Shown one piece after another: positions 24,709 through 33,493 of a stretch of 64,000 nucleotides of DNA. The stretch is from Bacteroidales bacterium (GTDB taxonomy: Bacteria > Bacteroidota > Bacteroidia > Bacteroidales > F082), in contig JAFTXI010000030.1 in assembly GCA_017461665.1 (NCBI GenBank), forward strand, positions 124,001 to 188,000, read 5' to 3'. The notes under the pieces are model-generated. The model ran no database searches. It worked only from the letters and a program-made list of their open reading frames with translations, and had not been told where the DNA came from. Position 1 is the stretch's first letter, and every line of letters begins with the position of its first letter. Made by a program: the position numbers and the translations under genes.

Positions 24709-25920
24709 ATGAAGACTATTAAAGAATTATATCGCATCGGTCATGGTCCTTCGAGCAGTCATACCATGGCTCCGCGTTTTGCTTCTGAACAATTCTTGGC
24801 TCGTCATGACGAAGCTGCTCGTTTTGAGGTTGTTTTGTACGGAAGCCTTGCTGCCACAGGGAAAGGTCACTTGACAGACAAAGCTATTTTAGATGTACTT
24901 GAAAAGAAAGCTCCTGTAAAGATAGAGTGGAAACCGGATATTTTCCTACCATATCATCCCAATGGAATGACATTTAAGTCGTTCGATTCTGATGATAATA
25001 TGACAGAAGAATGGACGGTATATAGTGTTGGCGGTGGTGCTCTTGAAGAAGAAGGTAAGCCCGCTATGTTGCCCGACATTTATCCTATCACCAAGATGAC
25101 AGAGATTCTCAACTGGTGTGAGGATTCCGGTAAGACATATTGGGAATATGTCCAAGACTCGGAGAATGATCCATATCTGATGGATTATCTTGAGACTGTA
25201 TGGGATACTATGCAGGCAGCCGTTGAGCGCGGCATTCAGACAGAGGGTCGTCTTCCAGGGCCGCTCAATCTGCCGCGCAAAGCAGCTACTTATCATATCA
25301 AGGCACATGGTTTTCAATATACATTGAAGAGTCGAGGCTTGGTGTTCTCTTACGCTCTCGCTGTCAGTGAGGAGAATGCTTCCGGCGGTCTGATAGTGAC
25401 GGCGCCCACCTGCGGCTCGAGCGGTGTGTTGCCGGCGGTGCTCTATCATGGAGCCAAGGCTTACGAATTTCCGAAGGCACGAATACTCAAAGCCTTGGCG
25501 ACAGCAGCCCTCGTGGGTAACATCGCCAAGACTAACGCCTCTATCTCCGGCGCTGAGGTGGGCTGCCAGGGTGAGGTGGGCGTCGCCTGTGCTATGGCAG
25601 CGGCAGCAGTATGTCAGCTCTTCGGCGGCAGCTGCGCACAGATTGAATACGCAGCAGAGATGGCTCTCGAACATCACCTCGGAATGACATGCGACCCAGT
25701 GTGCGGACTCGTCCAGATTCCTTGCATTGAACGTAATGCCTTCGCAGCAGCACGCGCCATGGACGCTAACATCTTCGCTACCTTCACCGACGGAACTCAT
25801 AGAGTGTCGTACGATAAAGTCGTCGATACGATGAAAAGAACAGGTCACGATATGCCGCTGCTCTACAGAGAGACTTCAATAGGCGGACTCGCCAGCGAAT
25901 ACGAACAAATGGATTATTAA
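24709..25920 (+). CDS. L-serine ammonia-lyase, iron-sulfur dependent
   Basis: 403 residues, the single-chain [4Fe-4S] serine dehydratase. The N-terminal [17 protein letters not shown] segment is the family signature. Cluster and active-site segments [15 protein letters not shown] and [18 protein letters not shown] supply the conserved cysteines. It deaminates serine to pyruvate and ammonia, a common fermentative step in amino-acid-using anaerobes. A serine-derived aminoacrylate intermediate links it functionally to RidA. It has its own -7 box, and a local rise in G+C is noticeable in the central part of the gene (around 25380-25700). thpR follows after a 60-base ACTCATAGACT repeat. Confidence 0.93.
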   Translation: MKTIKELYRIGHGPSSSHTMAPRFASEQFLARHDEAARFEVVLYGSLAATGKGHLTDKAILDVLEKKAPVKIEWKPDIFLPYHPNGMTFKSFDSDDNMTEEWTVYSVGGGALEEEGKPAMLPDIYPITKMTEILNWCEDSGKTYWEYVQDSENDPYLMDYLETVWDTMQAAVERGIQTEGRLPGPLNLPRKAATYHIKAHGFQYTLKSRGLVFSYALAVSEENASGGLIVTAPTCGSSGVLPAVLYHGAKAYEFPKARILKALATAALVGNIAKTNASISGAEVGCQGEVGVACAMAAAAVCQLFGGSCAQIEYAAEMALEHHLGMTCDPVCGLVQIPCIERNAFAAARAMDANIFATFTDGTHRVSYDKVVDTMKRTGHDMPLLYRETSIGGLASEYEQMDY

Positions 25921-25980
25921 TAAAGTCTATAAGACAATGAGTCTATAAGTCAATAAATACTCATAGACTCATAGACTCGT
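25921..25980. repeat. GTCTATAAG / ACTCATAGACT repeat
   Basis: Sixty bases of GTCTATAAGACAATGAGTC-like units and their complement, forming a partial inverted repeat. A 19-base stretch (25959-25977, ACTCATAGACTCATAGACT) is identical to coding sequence in the hypothetical gene at 60729-60747 (minus strand). Confidence 0.7.
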
Positions 25981-25983
25981 ACA

Positions 25984-26547
25984 ATGAAAAGATTATTTCT
26001 TGCGATACCAATAAAGACTACTGAAAATGGTTTCGTGCCTTTGCTCGATGAATTGAAGCGTCGGCTGGCTCACGAACAGCATATCGGTTGGGTGAGACCT
26101 AACAATATTCATCTCACCCTGAAATTCATAGGCAGCACCCACTCACATGAGATTCCTAAGATAATTGATGGAGTGGGAGAGATGCTGAAGAATCATAAGA
26201 GCTTCACCATGGATTTCAACAGGACGGGAATATTCGGAAGTCGCTACGCACCTCGTGTCTTATGGCTCGGAATGCAAGATACACCTCAGGAACTCTACGA
26301 CTTGGAAGAAGATACTCTCACCACATTCGATAAACTCGGTTTCCTCCGCGACCGCCAAAACTTCGTCCCTCATATCACACTCGGACGTATCAAAGGTTTG
26401 TGCGAGAAACAGTATTTCCAAAAAGTAGTAGCAGGAATAGAACAGAAGTCCTACATACGACAAGAAGTCAAGGAGATAATCTTGTTTGAGAGTTTTCTTC
26501 GTCCTGAAGGTGCGGTGTATAAGGCTCTTAAAGTATTTAATCTCTAA
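25984..26547 (+). CDS. thpR: RNA 2',3'-cyclic phosphodiesterase ThpR
   Basis: 187 residues of the 2H phosphoesterase superfamily. The two catalytic HxT motifs are HLTLKF (about residues 43-48) and HITLGR (about 129-134). The start RLFLAIPI and the phrase FGSRYAPRVLWLG also fit ThpR (formerly LigT), which opens 2',3'-cyclic phosphates on RNA ends. Its length is typical. The gene begins 4 bases after a low-complexity repeat that separates it from the serine ammonia-lyase gene, and no separate promoter was found. It converges on the helicase gene across a CATTATGAATTATG repeat. Confidence 0.9.
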   Translation: MKRLFLAIPIKTTENGFVPLLDELKRRLAHEQHIGWVRPNNIHLTLKFIGSTHSHEIPKIIDGVGEMLKNHKSFTMDFNRTGIFGSRYAPRVLWLGMQDTPQELYDLEEDTLTTFDKLGFLRDRQNFVPHITLGRIKGLCEKQYFQKVVAGIEQKSYIRQEVKEIILFESFLRPEGAVYKALKVFNL

Positions 26548-26565
26548 GAATCTATATTCCCCCAA

Positions 26566-26594
26566 ATTATGCATTATGAATTATGCATTATGAA
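26566..26594. repeat. CATTATGAATTATG repeat at helicase 3' end
   Basis: Two ATTATGCATTATGAA units. On the minus strand they encode the last residues IHNA and stop of the helicase. A second copy (29050-29070) ends the histidine kinase with VHNA and stop. Confidence 0.65.
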
Positions 26595-29019
26595 TTGCTC
26601 CCATCACCAATCTTAACTCGAAATAGGAAAACTCTTCTCCCAAGACATCGCGAGCGGATGTGGTTGAAGTGTCGCCGGTCTCTTCGTAGTATTCTTTTAT
26701 GATTTCGATGTGTTCCTTGCTGACAAAATCTTCAATATCATAAAAACCATTCTTGACGATCTCGCCAACATGTGTCTCTATAGTACTCTTTGCTAAACCT
26801 CGTTCTTTAGCAATCTCTTCTATGCTATAGTCTTCATCTAAAAGTTCTAAAGTATGCAACACGCTGCGAGAGAGATTCATCTCCTTCAAAGATTCTTCGT
26901 CGTCGAACTCCTTCTGACTGAAGCCCTGCGACTCCAACACCATGTTAATAATCTCGGCACCGAAACTCTTGATACGAGTAGCACCGAGTTTGGAAATATC
27001 TTTCAGCTCTTTTATCGTGACAGGCTTCTTCTCCGCAATAGATGTCAACACGTTGTTTGGCAAGATGCGATATTCTTCCACTTCCATCTCGAAAGCTTTT
27101 TCTTCACGCCACTTCTTCAACTTGTCTAACAGAGGTTTATCTTTCTTATCAACCGTCTTTGTTCTCAACTTGACAGATTTAAGATTCTCCGACTCAACAG
27201 TCTTCTTGTTCTTCATCTCAAGATATTTCTCTGTGTCGAAGCCGTTTTTCGTCAGGTTGAGACAAGCCGTCTTTACGTAAAGTATTTCTTTTATCAAATC
27301 TAAAACAGCCTTGACAGAAGTGTTGACGGCTTTGTTATCAGTCTCGTTGATATTCTCGCTTATAGTCTCCAAGTCGTTGAGTTTATCAAAGAAATATACT
27401 GAAGCCTTTTTAATTCTTTCTTGAAGATAGTTAATGTCGGCATTGGTTTTATTTACGAAGATGGAGTCAATCTGTCGTGCGAATTTTAGCTCAACATCTA
27501 TTATCTCTTCTCTGAATTTCTGTCGTCTTGTTCTAATATTTTCTACAGTCTCTTTTGTGAAGATGTTATCATTCTCTCGAGTTATTTTTGCGAGACGATT
27601 TATCTGTATCTCTAAATCCTTGAAAGAGAAAAGGTCGAGAATCATCTCATGGAAAAAGTTCCACTCTTCATCCATAAGCATATCTTCATTAGGTTCTAAA
27701 GAAGGAATCTTCTCGACATAATTATTTATTGTGTTATCATTAAATAATACATTTCTTGAAATCTTAGTCTGAAGCACAAGACCTTCCAAAGAAGTACAAC
27801 GACTCAAAGCCACATAAACCTGACCATGAGCGAAAGCCATCTCGGCATTAAGAATGACTTTGTTGAACGTAAGTCCCTGACTCTTATGAATAGTGATAGC
27901 CCAAGCCGTCTTCAGAGGAATTTGTGTGAAGCTACCTATTTCTTTTTCTTCAATCTCGTTAGTTTTTTCGTTGAGTGTATATTCAAAGTTCTGCCATTTC
28001 ACCGGTATCACGTTGATTATCCCATCGTCGCATTTCACCTTGATGCCATCTTTATCATAATCTACAATCTTTCCTATCTTTCCGTTGTAATATTCTTTTG
28101 CCGACGAAGGATCGTTTTTCACAAACATAACTTGCGCCCCTACTTTTAATTCGAGAGTCTCTTTCGTAGGATAAGCGTTCTGTGGAAATGTCCCTTCAAT
28201 CTTAGCTTCGAAGGTAAGAATCTTCGATTCTATATCATTCAGTCTCTTCTCGTTTATCTCATCAGTCTGGTTGTTATGTGTCGTCAATGTGATATAACCT
28301 TCGTCCTCATCGGGATTGAAGTTGGGAATATATCTTGAGTTAAGCAGATCTAAGTTTTTGTTATCTAATCTGTTGTTTCTAACCTGATTTAGTAACTCAA
28401 TGAAAGTGTTGTCATTTTGACGATAAATGTGTTCTAACTCCACGCAGATGTAGGGATTCTTCTGAAGCACGTGACTGTCGAAGAAGAACACCGACTTATA
28501 GAAAGGTTGCAGCAGTTCCCATTCGTTAGGGCGCGCCACCGGAGCAAGTTGCTGTATGTCGCCTATCATGAGGAGTTGCACTCCGCCGAAGACCTTGTCG
28601 CTGCGGCGTACCTTTCTGAGGACGCTATCGACGGCGTCTAAGAGGTCGGCACGCACCATACTTATCTCATCGATGACGAGGAGGTCTAAGCTACGTATTA
28701 TCTTTAGTTTCGTTTTGTTGATTTTCTGAGCGTTCAAACCTGTTGTCGGTAACGACCTTCCTACAGTAGCAGTGCCAGGCACTATAGGTCCGAAGGGAAG
28801 CTGGAAGAATGAATGAATAGTGACGCCGCCAGCATTGATAGCAGCGACACCCGTAGGCGCCACGATGACCATCCTCTTGTATGTGTTGAGCGCCAAGTTC
28901 CGGAGGAAGGTGGTCTTACCCGTACCAGCCTTACCTGTGAGGAAGATGTGGACATCGGTGTTCTGGACGAACCTGCTCACCATCTCAAGTTTTTCGTTTT
29001 TAAATTCTTTTGGTTTCAT
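26581..29019 (-). CDS. PIF1-like helicase with HRDC and helix-turn-helix C-terminus
   Basis: 812 residues from ATG 29019 (an upstream GTG at 29052 is rejected: it extends into repeat DNA). Superfamily 1B helicase motifs: Walker A LTGKAGTGKTTFL, VAPTGVAAINAGG, Walker B LLVIDEISMV, GDIQQLAPV, and near residue 390 WAITIHKSQGLTFNKVI and VALSRCTSLEGL. A PIF1-type core of about 440 residues is followed by a helical linker, an HRDC-like domain (about 640-715, WREEKAFEMEVEEYRILPNNVL) and a C-terminal helix-turn-helix (YSIEEIAKERGLAKSTIETHV) like that of RecQ-associated modules. It probably unwinds DNA or DNA/RNA structures such as G-quadruplexes. It follows the histidine kinase gene by 39 bases. The stop codon is supplied by a CATAATGCATAA repeat. 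Confidence 0.85.
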   Translation of the reverse strand: MKPKEFKNEKLEMVSRFVQNTDVHIFLTGKAGTGKTTFLRNLALNTYKRMVIVAPTGVAAINAGGVTIHSFFQLPFGPIVPGTATVGRSLPTTGLNAQKINKTKLKIIRSLDLLVIDEISMVRADLLDAVDSVLRKVRRSDKVFGGVQLLMIGDIQQLAPVARPNEWELLQPFYKSVFFFDSHVLQKNPYICVELEHIYRQNDNTFIELLNQVRNNRLDNKNLDLLNSRYIPNFNPDEDEGYITLTTHNNQTDEINEKRLNDIESKILTFEAKIEGTFPQNAYPTKETLELKVGAQVMFVKNDPSSAKEYYNGKIGKIVDYDKDGIKVKCDDGIINVIPVKWQNFEYTLNEKTNEIEEKEIGSFTQIPLKTAWAITIHKSQGLTFNKVILNAEMAFAHGQVYVALSRCTSLEGLVLQTKISRNVLFNDNTINNYVEKIPSLEPNEDMLMDEEWNFFHEMILDLFSFKDLEIQINRLAKITRENDNIFTKETVENIRTRRQKFREEIIDVELKFARQIDSIFVNKTNADINYLQERIKKASVYFFDKLNDLETISENINETDNKAVNTSVKAVLDLIKEILYVKTACLNLTKNGFDTEKYLEMKNKKTVESENLKSVKLRTKTVDKKDKPLLDKLKKWREEKAFEMEVEEYRILPNNVLTSIAEKKPVTIKELKDISKLGATRIKSFGAEIINMVLESQGFSQKEFDDEESLKEMNLSRSVLHTLELLDEDYSIEEIAKERGLAKSTIETHVGEIVKNGFYDIEDFVSKEHIEIIKEYYEETGDTSTTSARDVLGEEFSYFELRLVMGAIHNA

Positions 29020-29058
29020 GATATTTTGGTTTAATATAGTCTTAATAATCACTATGAA

Positions 29059-30597
29059 TTATGCATTATGAACTGCCTTCTTAAGTGTTATTCTAAACGT
29101 CGTTCCTTGTCCAACGACAGATGATTTCACGAAGATTTTTCCCTTATGATAATCTTCGATGATACGTCGGGCGAGCGACAGACCGAGACCCCAGCCTCTC
29201 TTCTTGCTTGTATATCCAGGCTTGAAGATTTCTTTATAAGCCGATCGTTGCATACCTTTTCCGGTGTCGCTGACATCAATATAGACGTTCTCGGCGTCTT
29301 CTGTCATCTCTATGGTGAGGTCGCCGTGATCTTCCATCGCGTCTAAGGCGTTCTTGGTGAGATTCTCTAAGACCCAGCTGAACAAGGCGGCGTCTAAAGG
29401 TATGATAATCTCTCTGTTAGGAATCTGTATGTCGAAATTGAATTTGTTGTTCGAGAAACGTCGTTTGAGGTAGTACATGGTGTCGTTGACGGCTGCCACC
29501 ACGTCGTGAGCCTCTAAAGTTGGAATGGAACCTATCTTGGAGAAACGCTCGGTGATGGTCTTCATCCTGTCAATGTCTTTCTCCATCTCCGTCGTCCCGA
29601 TGAAAGGTGTGTCTTGAAGTTTAAGGAGTTCTATCCATCCCATGAGTGAGGTGAGTGGCGTCCCAATCTGGTGAGCTGTCTCTTTCGCCATGCCTGCCCA
29701 CACCTGGTTCTGTTCGGAGCGACGTGCGTAGCTGAACAAGAGATAAGCCACGATGATGAAGAAGGTGAAGACGAAAATCTGCACTATAGGGAAGTAGCTG
29801 ACAATGCGTAGGAGGTCGGAGCTGCGGTAATAGATGTAAGCCTTCTCGCCATCTAAGTAATTAACTTCTATGGGCATGTTTTCCGAACTCATTATTTCTA
29901 ACTGTCTGTTTACATAATCGCTGTTGTTCATCATGGCAGCGTCAAGGTTACCGTAGCTGAGAATCTCTTTCTGCGACTGGTCGAGGATGATGACAGGCAC
30001 GCCTGCTGCGTTGTCAGCGACGTCGTTGATGAAGAAGTTGAACATGTCGTCTAAGACGTTACGGAGTTCGGTGTAGATGAGCGACTCGTTATAATATAGG
30101 AATGACTCTTTTCCGTAGATGTCTATCTTTATTGGAGGATAGATGTTAAAATCTTCTTGCATCTCGTCGTCGAAGAAACGCTTACCTTGATGTTTCTTGG
30201 GGAGGTTGATGGAGAGCGTGATGTTGTTGTTGCTGTCGGTGATGATGACAGGGATGCTGATGTTGCTTTGTATGATGTCTAAATAGACGCTGGTGTTCTC
30301 GTTTGACGAGGCTGCGAGGAAACGACGATATGCCATTGCGAGAAGCTCGACTCTCTTGTTCTCTTGGGCGCTTACCTCGTTGAAGAACAACTCGGTATAA
30401 TTCATCAGCTCGGCATGGTTCTGAACAGCTTCAGCCCACATAGTCATCTGACGCTGTTCCTGCTGCCCGAAACGCTTCACCAAATTATTTGTATAATACA
30501 TCGAGAGACAGACAATCACCACGGCAATGATGGAAAGAGCAATTTTCCATCTCTTCTTCCTTACATATAAGTCAATGCTGATTTTATTTCCTAACAT
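29059..30597 (-). CDS. Membrane sensor histidine kinase
   Basis: 512 residues. A membrane helix at about 18-38, a periplasmic sensor region (about 40-270), a second helix at about 272-292, then the kinase core. The H-box is KETAHQIGTPLTSLMGWIELL with the phospho-accepting His. The ATPase has N-box ENLTKNALDAM, G1 DTGKGM, and G2 GWGLGLSLARRI. No response regulator gene is adjacent, so its partner is elsewhere. It is likely co-transcribed with the helicase. A TAAGTTTG box lies 22 bases upstream. The last three residues HNA and the stop arise from a CATAATGCATAA repeat identical in effect to the helicase end. Confidence 0.9.
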   Translation of the reverse strand: MLGNKISIDLYVRKKRWKIALSIIAVVIVCLSMYYTNNLVKRFGQQEQRQMTMWAEAVQNHAELMNYTELFFNEVSAQENKRVELLAMAYRRFLAASSNENTSVYLDIIQSNISIPVIITDSNNNITLSINLPKKHQGKRFFDDEMQEDFNIYPPIKIDIYGKESFLYYNESLIYTELRNVLDDMFNFFINDVADNAAGVPVIILDQSQKEILSYGNLDAAMMNNSDYVNRQLEIMSSENMPIEVNYLDGEKAYIYYRSSDLLRIVSYFPIVQIFVFTFFIIVAYLLFSYARRSEQNQVWAGMAKETAHQIGTPLTSLMGWIELLKLQDTPFIGTTEMEKDIDRMKTITERFSKIGSIPTLEAHDVVAAVNDTMYYLKRRFSNNKFNFDIQIPNREIIIPLDAALFSWVLENLTKNALDAMEDHGDLTIEMTEDAENVYIDVSDTGKGMQRSAYKEIFKPGYTSKKRGWGLGLSLARRIIEDYHKGKIFVKSSVVGQGTTFRITLKKAVHNA

Positions 30598-30618
30598 AAA
30601 ACTTTAATTTCCTTTTTG

Positions 30619-30626
30619 CAAACTTA
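30619..30626 (-). promoter_or_regulatory. -7 promoter box of the histidine kinase gene
   Basis: Minus-strand TAAGTTTG matches TAnnTTTG, 21 bases upstream of ATG 30597. Confidence 0.6.
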
Positions 30627-30710
30627 CGAAAAAATAATTATTTCTGTAATTTATGTATTTAAAAAAAACGTACTTTTACAAGCTAATATTGTATCATTAA
30701 AATTCAAACT

Positions 30711-33014
30711 ATGAAATACGTATTATCTTTATTTTTAAGTATTTGCATGGCAGTATCATTATATGCCAAATCGGAAGAAGTCGGTCAGAATATCGATGTC
30801 AATCATTATGAGATTCATCTCAACGAAATCAATATCGAAGAAAGAACTCTCAATGCTTCAACCACAATAACGCTGACAAGCTTAACCTCAATAGAATTTC
30901 TACAATTAGAGCTCAAATCTTTAAGCGTTACCTCCGTCACTTCCGACGATGTCTCTATAGAAGACTTCTCGCAAGAAGGCGACATCTTCACCATAAACCT
31001 TAGCTCTGCTGTAGAAGAAAATACAACATTGTCTATTACGATAAATTATGGCGGAAGCACCTTCAACGAAAACTGGGGCGGCATACACTGGAGCAACGAC
31101 TACGTCTATAACCTCGGCGTCGGTTTCGACAGTCAGCCTCATAACCTTGGTAAGACATGGTTCCCTTGCGTCGATAACTTCACCGACAAGGCTTCATACG
31201 ACTTATTTATCACCTATCCCGACAATATGCTCTCGTCATGCGGCGGTCTCCTCAACGCCACAACAAACAACAACGACGGAACAAAAACCGACCATTGGGT
31301 CGTGAGTCAGGAGATTGCAACTTATCTGATGTCGTTCGCCATAGGCGACTTCATCTTGTGGGAAGATGTATATCATGGCATGGAACGCGACATTCCTATC
31401 AACGTCTATGCTAAGTCAAATCAGATAGATAAGGTGGAGGCTACTTTCGCCAACACTAAAGCCATAGCTGCTATCTTTGAAGAGAAATTCGGACCTTATC
31501 CTCATAACAGAATCGCTTACGTCAGCACAGGCCTCGGATGTATGGAACACGTCGATAACATAGCGCTCTCGAGTTCTTTGATAACGGGAACAACGAACCT
31601 CAACAGCGACTACTTCATCTCGCACGAGATGTCGCATTCTTGGTTCGGCAATAAAGTGACTTGCTCCACCGCCGGCGATATGTGGCTCAACGAGGGCTTC
31701 GCTACCTTCTGTAACTATTACTATTTCACAGAGATGTATGACGAGGCTACTTACTTGGAAGCGATGGATGCCATGATTGACGATATCGTCATGTCGTGTC
31801 ATCAATCGGAAGGTTGGATACCTCTTAACAACATGCCATTGGACTTGACTTACGGAACGACGGTATATGATAAGGGCGCTATCACAGTTCATACCATGAT
31901 GAATTACTTAGGAAGAGAGACTTTCGATGAGGCGATAAGATATTACCTCAATAAGTTTGATTCCAAGTCGGCTTCGTCGGAAGATTTGAGAGATGCTATA
32001 ACAGAGTGTACAGGCATCGATATGAGCGATTTCTTCGAGACATGGGTGTTCACTCCGGGAAGCCCTGCTTATAACGTTCAATATTTCACTGTTGAACCTA
32101 ATGGAGATAAGTTCGATGTTCAGATAAATATGAATCAAAAACATAGAGCCTCCGATCATATTGGCAACAGCGTCGTTTATGAGATTTCTTTCGTCGATGA
32201 AGATTGGAATCTATATAGCGAGAAAGTCAGTTGGGATGGAGAGAGCGCTGTGGTGACAAAGACCTTAGACTTTGAACCGGTAGCGATTTTCTGCGACTAC
32301 GATAATAAGTTTGCTGACGCTTCACATGAAGAGACATACGTCATAAACAGCACAGGCTCAAAAGAGTTTTCAAAAGCCAAGTTTAAAGCTATAGTCGAAG
32401 AGATAAGCGACTCCACATTGTTGCGTATCGAACATCGTTGGGTTGGACCTAAGTCGGTGGGCGAGATACCTGAGGGCTTGACAATATCCCCCGACCGTTA
32501 TTGGACAATTCATCGTTTGGACAAAGGCGAAGCGACAATAAAAGGCGAGTTCCAATATCAAGACGCTGCTAATTATGATGATAATCTTATCGTCTCACCA
32601 AACGACTCTATAGTCTTGTTGTATCGTCCCGACGGCTCTGCAATGTGGCAGTCGTTGGATTATGTATTCCAAGGTATGAGCAATTACGGAAGAATGACAG
32701 TCGATAACATACAAAGCGGCGACTATGTCTTGGGAATGTGGGACGAAGAACACGCAGACGTCAACGAGATTAACAACAATTCCAATATCAAGATTTATCC
32801 AAATCCTGCTGAAGGAATAATAAATATCGAGTTAGGTAAGGAGATAAAAGGAAAAATTGTCATTACTAATCAGTTGGGACAGACCGTCAAGGAAGTAAAG
32901 ATAAACGATGATAGAATGACGTTAAACATCGATGAACTCACATCAGGAATTTATTTCGTCAATGTGATGAGTAAAAAGAATGTGATTTATAGTGAGAAGA
33001 TAATTATGAATTAG
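30711..33014 (+). CDS. Secreted M1 family aminopeptidase with T9SS sorting domain
   Basis: 767 residues: signal peptide (1-19), an M1 N-terminal beta domain (about 25-215), the catalytic domain with GCMEH (276-280, the exopeptidase loop) and HEMSHSWFGNK...NEGFA (His305, Glu306, His309, Glu328 for zinc and catalysis), a C-terminal region, and a T9SS type A sorting domain (about 690-767; IYPNPAEGIINIEL, then LNIDELTSGIYFVNV). It removes N-terminal residues from peptides at the cell surface or in the medium. The last residue of the peptide-binding loop is His rather than Asn; this variant occurs in other bacterial M1 proteins. A weak TAATATTG sequence at 30684 may be its -7 box. Confidence 0.9.
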   Translation: MKYVLSLFLSICMAVSLYAKSEEVGQNIDVNHYEIHLNEINIEERTLNASTTITLTSLTSIEFLQLELKSLSVTSVTSDDVSIEDFSQEGDIFTINLSSAVEENTTLSITINYGGSTFNENWGGIHWSNDYVYNLGVGFDSQPHNLGKTWFPCVDNFTDKASYDLFITYPDNMLSSCGGLLNATTNNNDGTKTDHWVVSQEIATYLMSFAIGDFILWEDVYHGMERDIPINVYAKSNQIDKVEATFANTKAIAAIFEEKFGPYPHNRIAYVSTGLGCMEHVDNIALSSSLITGTTNLNSDYFISHEMSHSWFGNKVTCSTAGDMWLNEGFATFCNYYYFTEMYDEATYLEAMDAMIDDIVMSCHQSEGWIPLNNMPLDLTYGTTVYDKGAITVHTMMNYLGRETFDEAIRYYLNKFDSKSASSEDLRDAITECTGIDMSDFFETWVFTPGSPAYNVQYFTVEPNGDKFDVQINMNQKHRASDHIGNSVVYEISFVDEDWNLYSEKVSWDGESAVVTKTLDFEPVAIFCDYDNKFADASHEETYVINSTGSKEFSKAKFKAIVEEISDSTLLRIEHRWVGPKSVGEIPEGLTISPDRYWTIHRLDKGEATIKGEFQYQDAANYDDNLIVSPNDSIVLLYRPDGSAMWQSLDYVFQGMSNYGRMTVDNIQSGDYVLGMWDEEHADVNEINNNSNIKIYPNPAEGIINIELGKEIKGKIVITNQLGQTVKEVKINDDRMTLNIDELTSGIYFVNVMSKKNVIYSEKIIMN

Positions 33015-33268
33015 TAATGAATGTGAGTTTTATAGCCTCCGCCCGGTCTCAGAATAACAATAGAGACGTATCAAAATTCGATAGAATTTTGCTGCGTCTC
33101 ACGTATTCGATTTATTTGATTTATTTCCGTCGGGCATTTAAGAGCCCGACGGTCGGATAGAAAAAAATAAATCTGGCTAAGCTGGTCGAAATTTTTTGGA
33201 ATTAACATAGATAAAACAAAAAATACAACATCATAAGTATTTATAATTAATATAATTTAAATTGAGTA
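33015..33268. other. Repeat-containing intergenic region
   Basis: About 250 bases after the M1 gene. It holds hairpin-family copy 7 (33063-33100), a perfect 9-bp hairpin (33127-33152, CCGTCGGGC / GCCCGACGG, 8-base loop, no clear U-tract), and AT-rich DNA. No promoter or RNA gene was recognised. Confidence 0.55.
33063..33100. repeat. GAGACG hairpin repeat, copy 7 (short loop)
   Basis: GAGACG-TAT-CAAAATTC, GATA loop, GAATTTTG-CTG-CGTCTC. The stem and 3x3 internal loop are conserved but the long loop is missing. Confidence 0.8.
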
Positions 33269-33493
33269 ATGGAAGATTCGTTTAATTTTGTTTCAAATGT
33301 TCTAGAAGTTGGAGTAGATGGTTTTTATGATACGTCAATAACAATATTTGAGAATATTCAAAAATCTTCTTCTGGACTTCAGGGTTTCAAAACATCCCAG
33401 AAATCCAGAGATCCAGAAGTCCAGAGATCCATTTATGATTTAACGATTCTTTTAACAATCGTTCCTTTATCCGTTTTAATCTTAATGAAATAG
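33269..33493 (+). pseudogene. Small ORF ending in repeat DNA, probable gene fragment
   Basis: A 74-codon frame starting MEDSFNFVSNVLEVGVDGFYDTSI, not recognised. From codon about 34 it runs through a CCAGAAATCCAGAGATCCAG low-complexity repeat (33370-33432), related to DNA at 10975-11000, and its last 20 codons are antisense to the subtilase at 33433-35685. The first half could be the start of a real gene truncated by repeat insertion; there is no promoter match nearby. Low confidence that it is expressed. Confidence 0.25.

Noticed and set aside
30984-31150. GCMEH in place of GAMEN in the M1 peptidase as a functional oddity
   Set aside because: The actual motif is at residues 276-280; His at this position occurs in other bacterial M1 enzymes and does not by itself suggest loss of activity.
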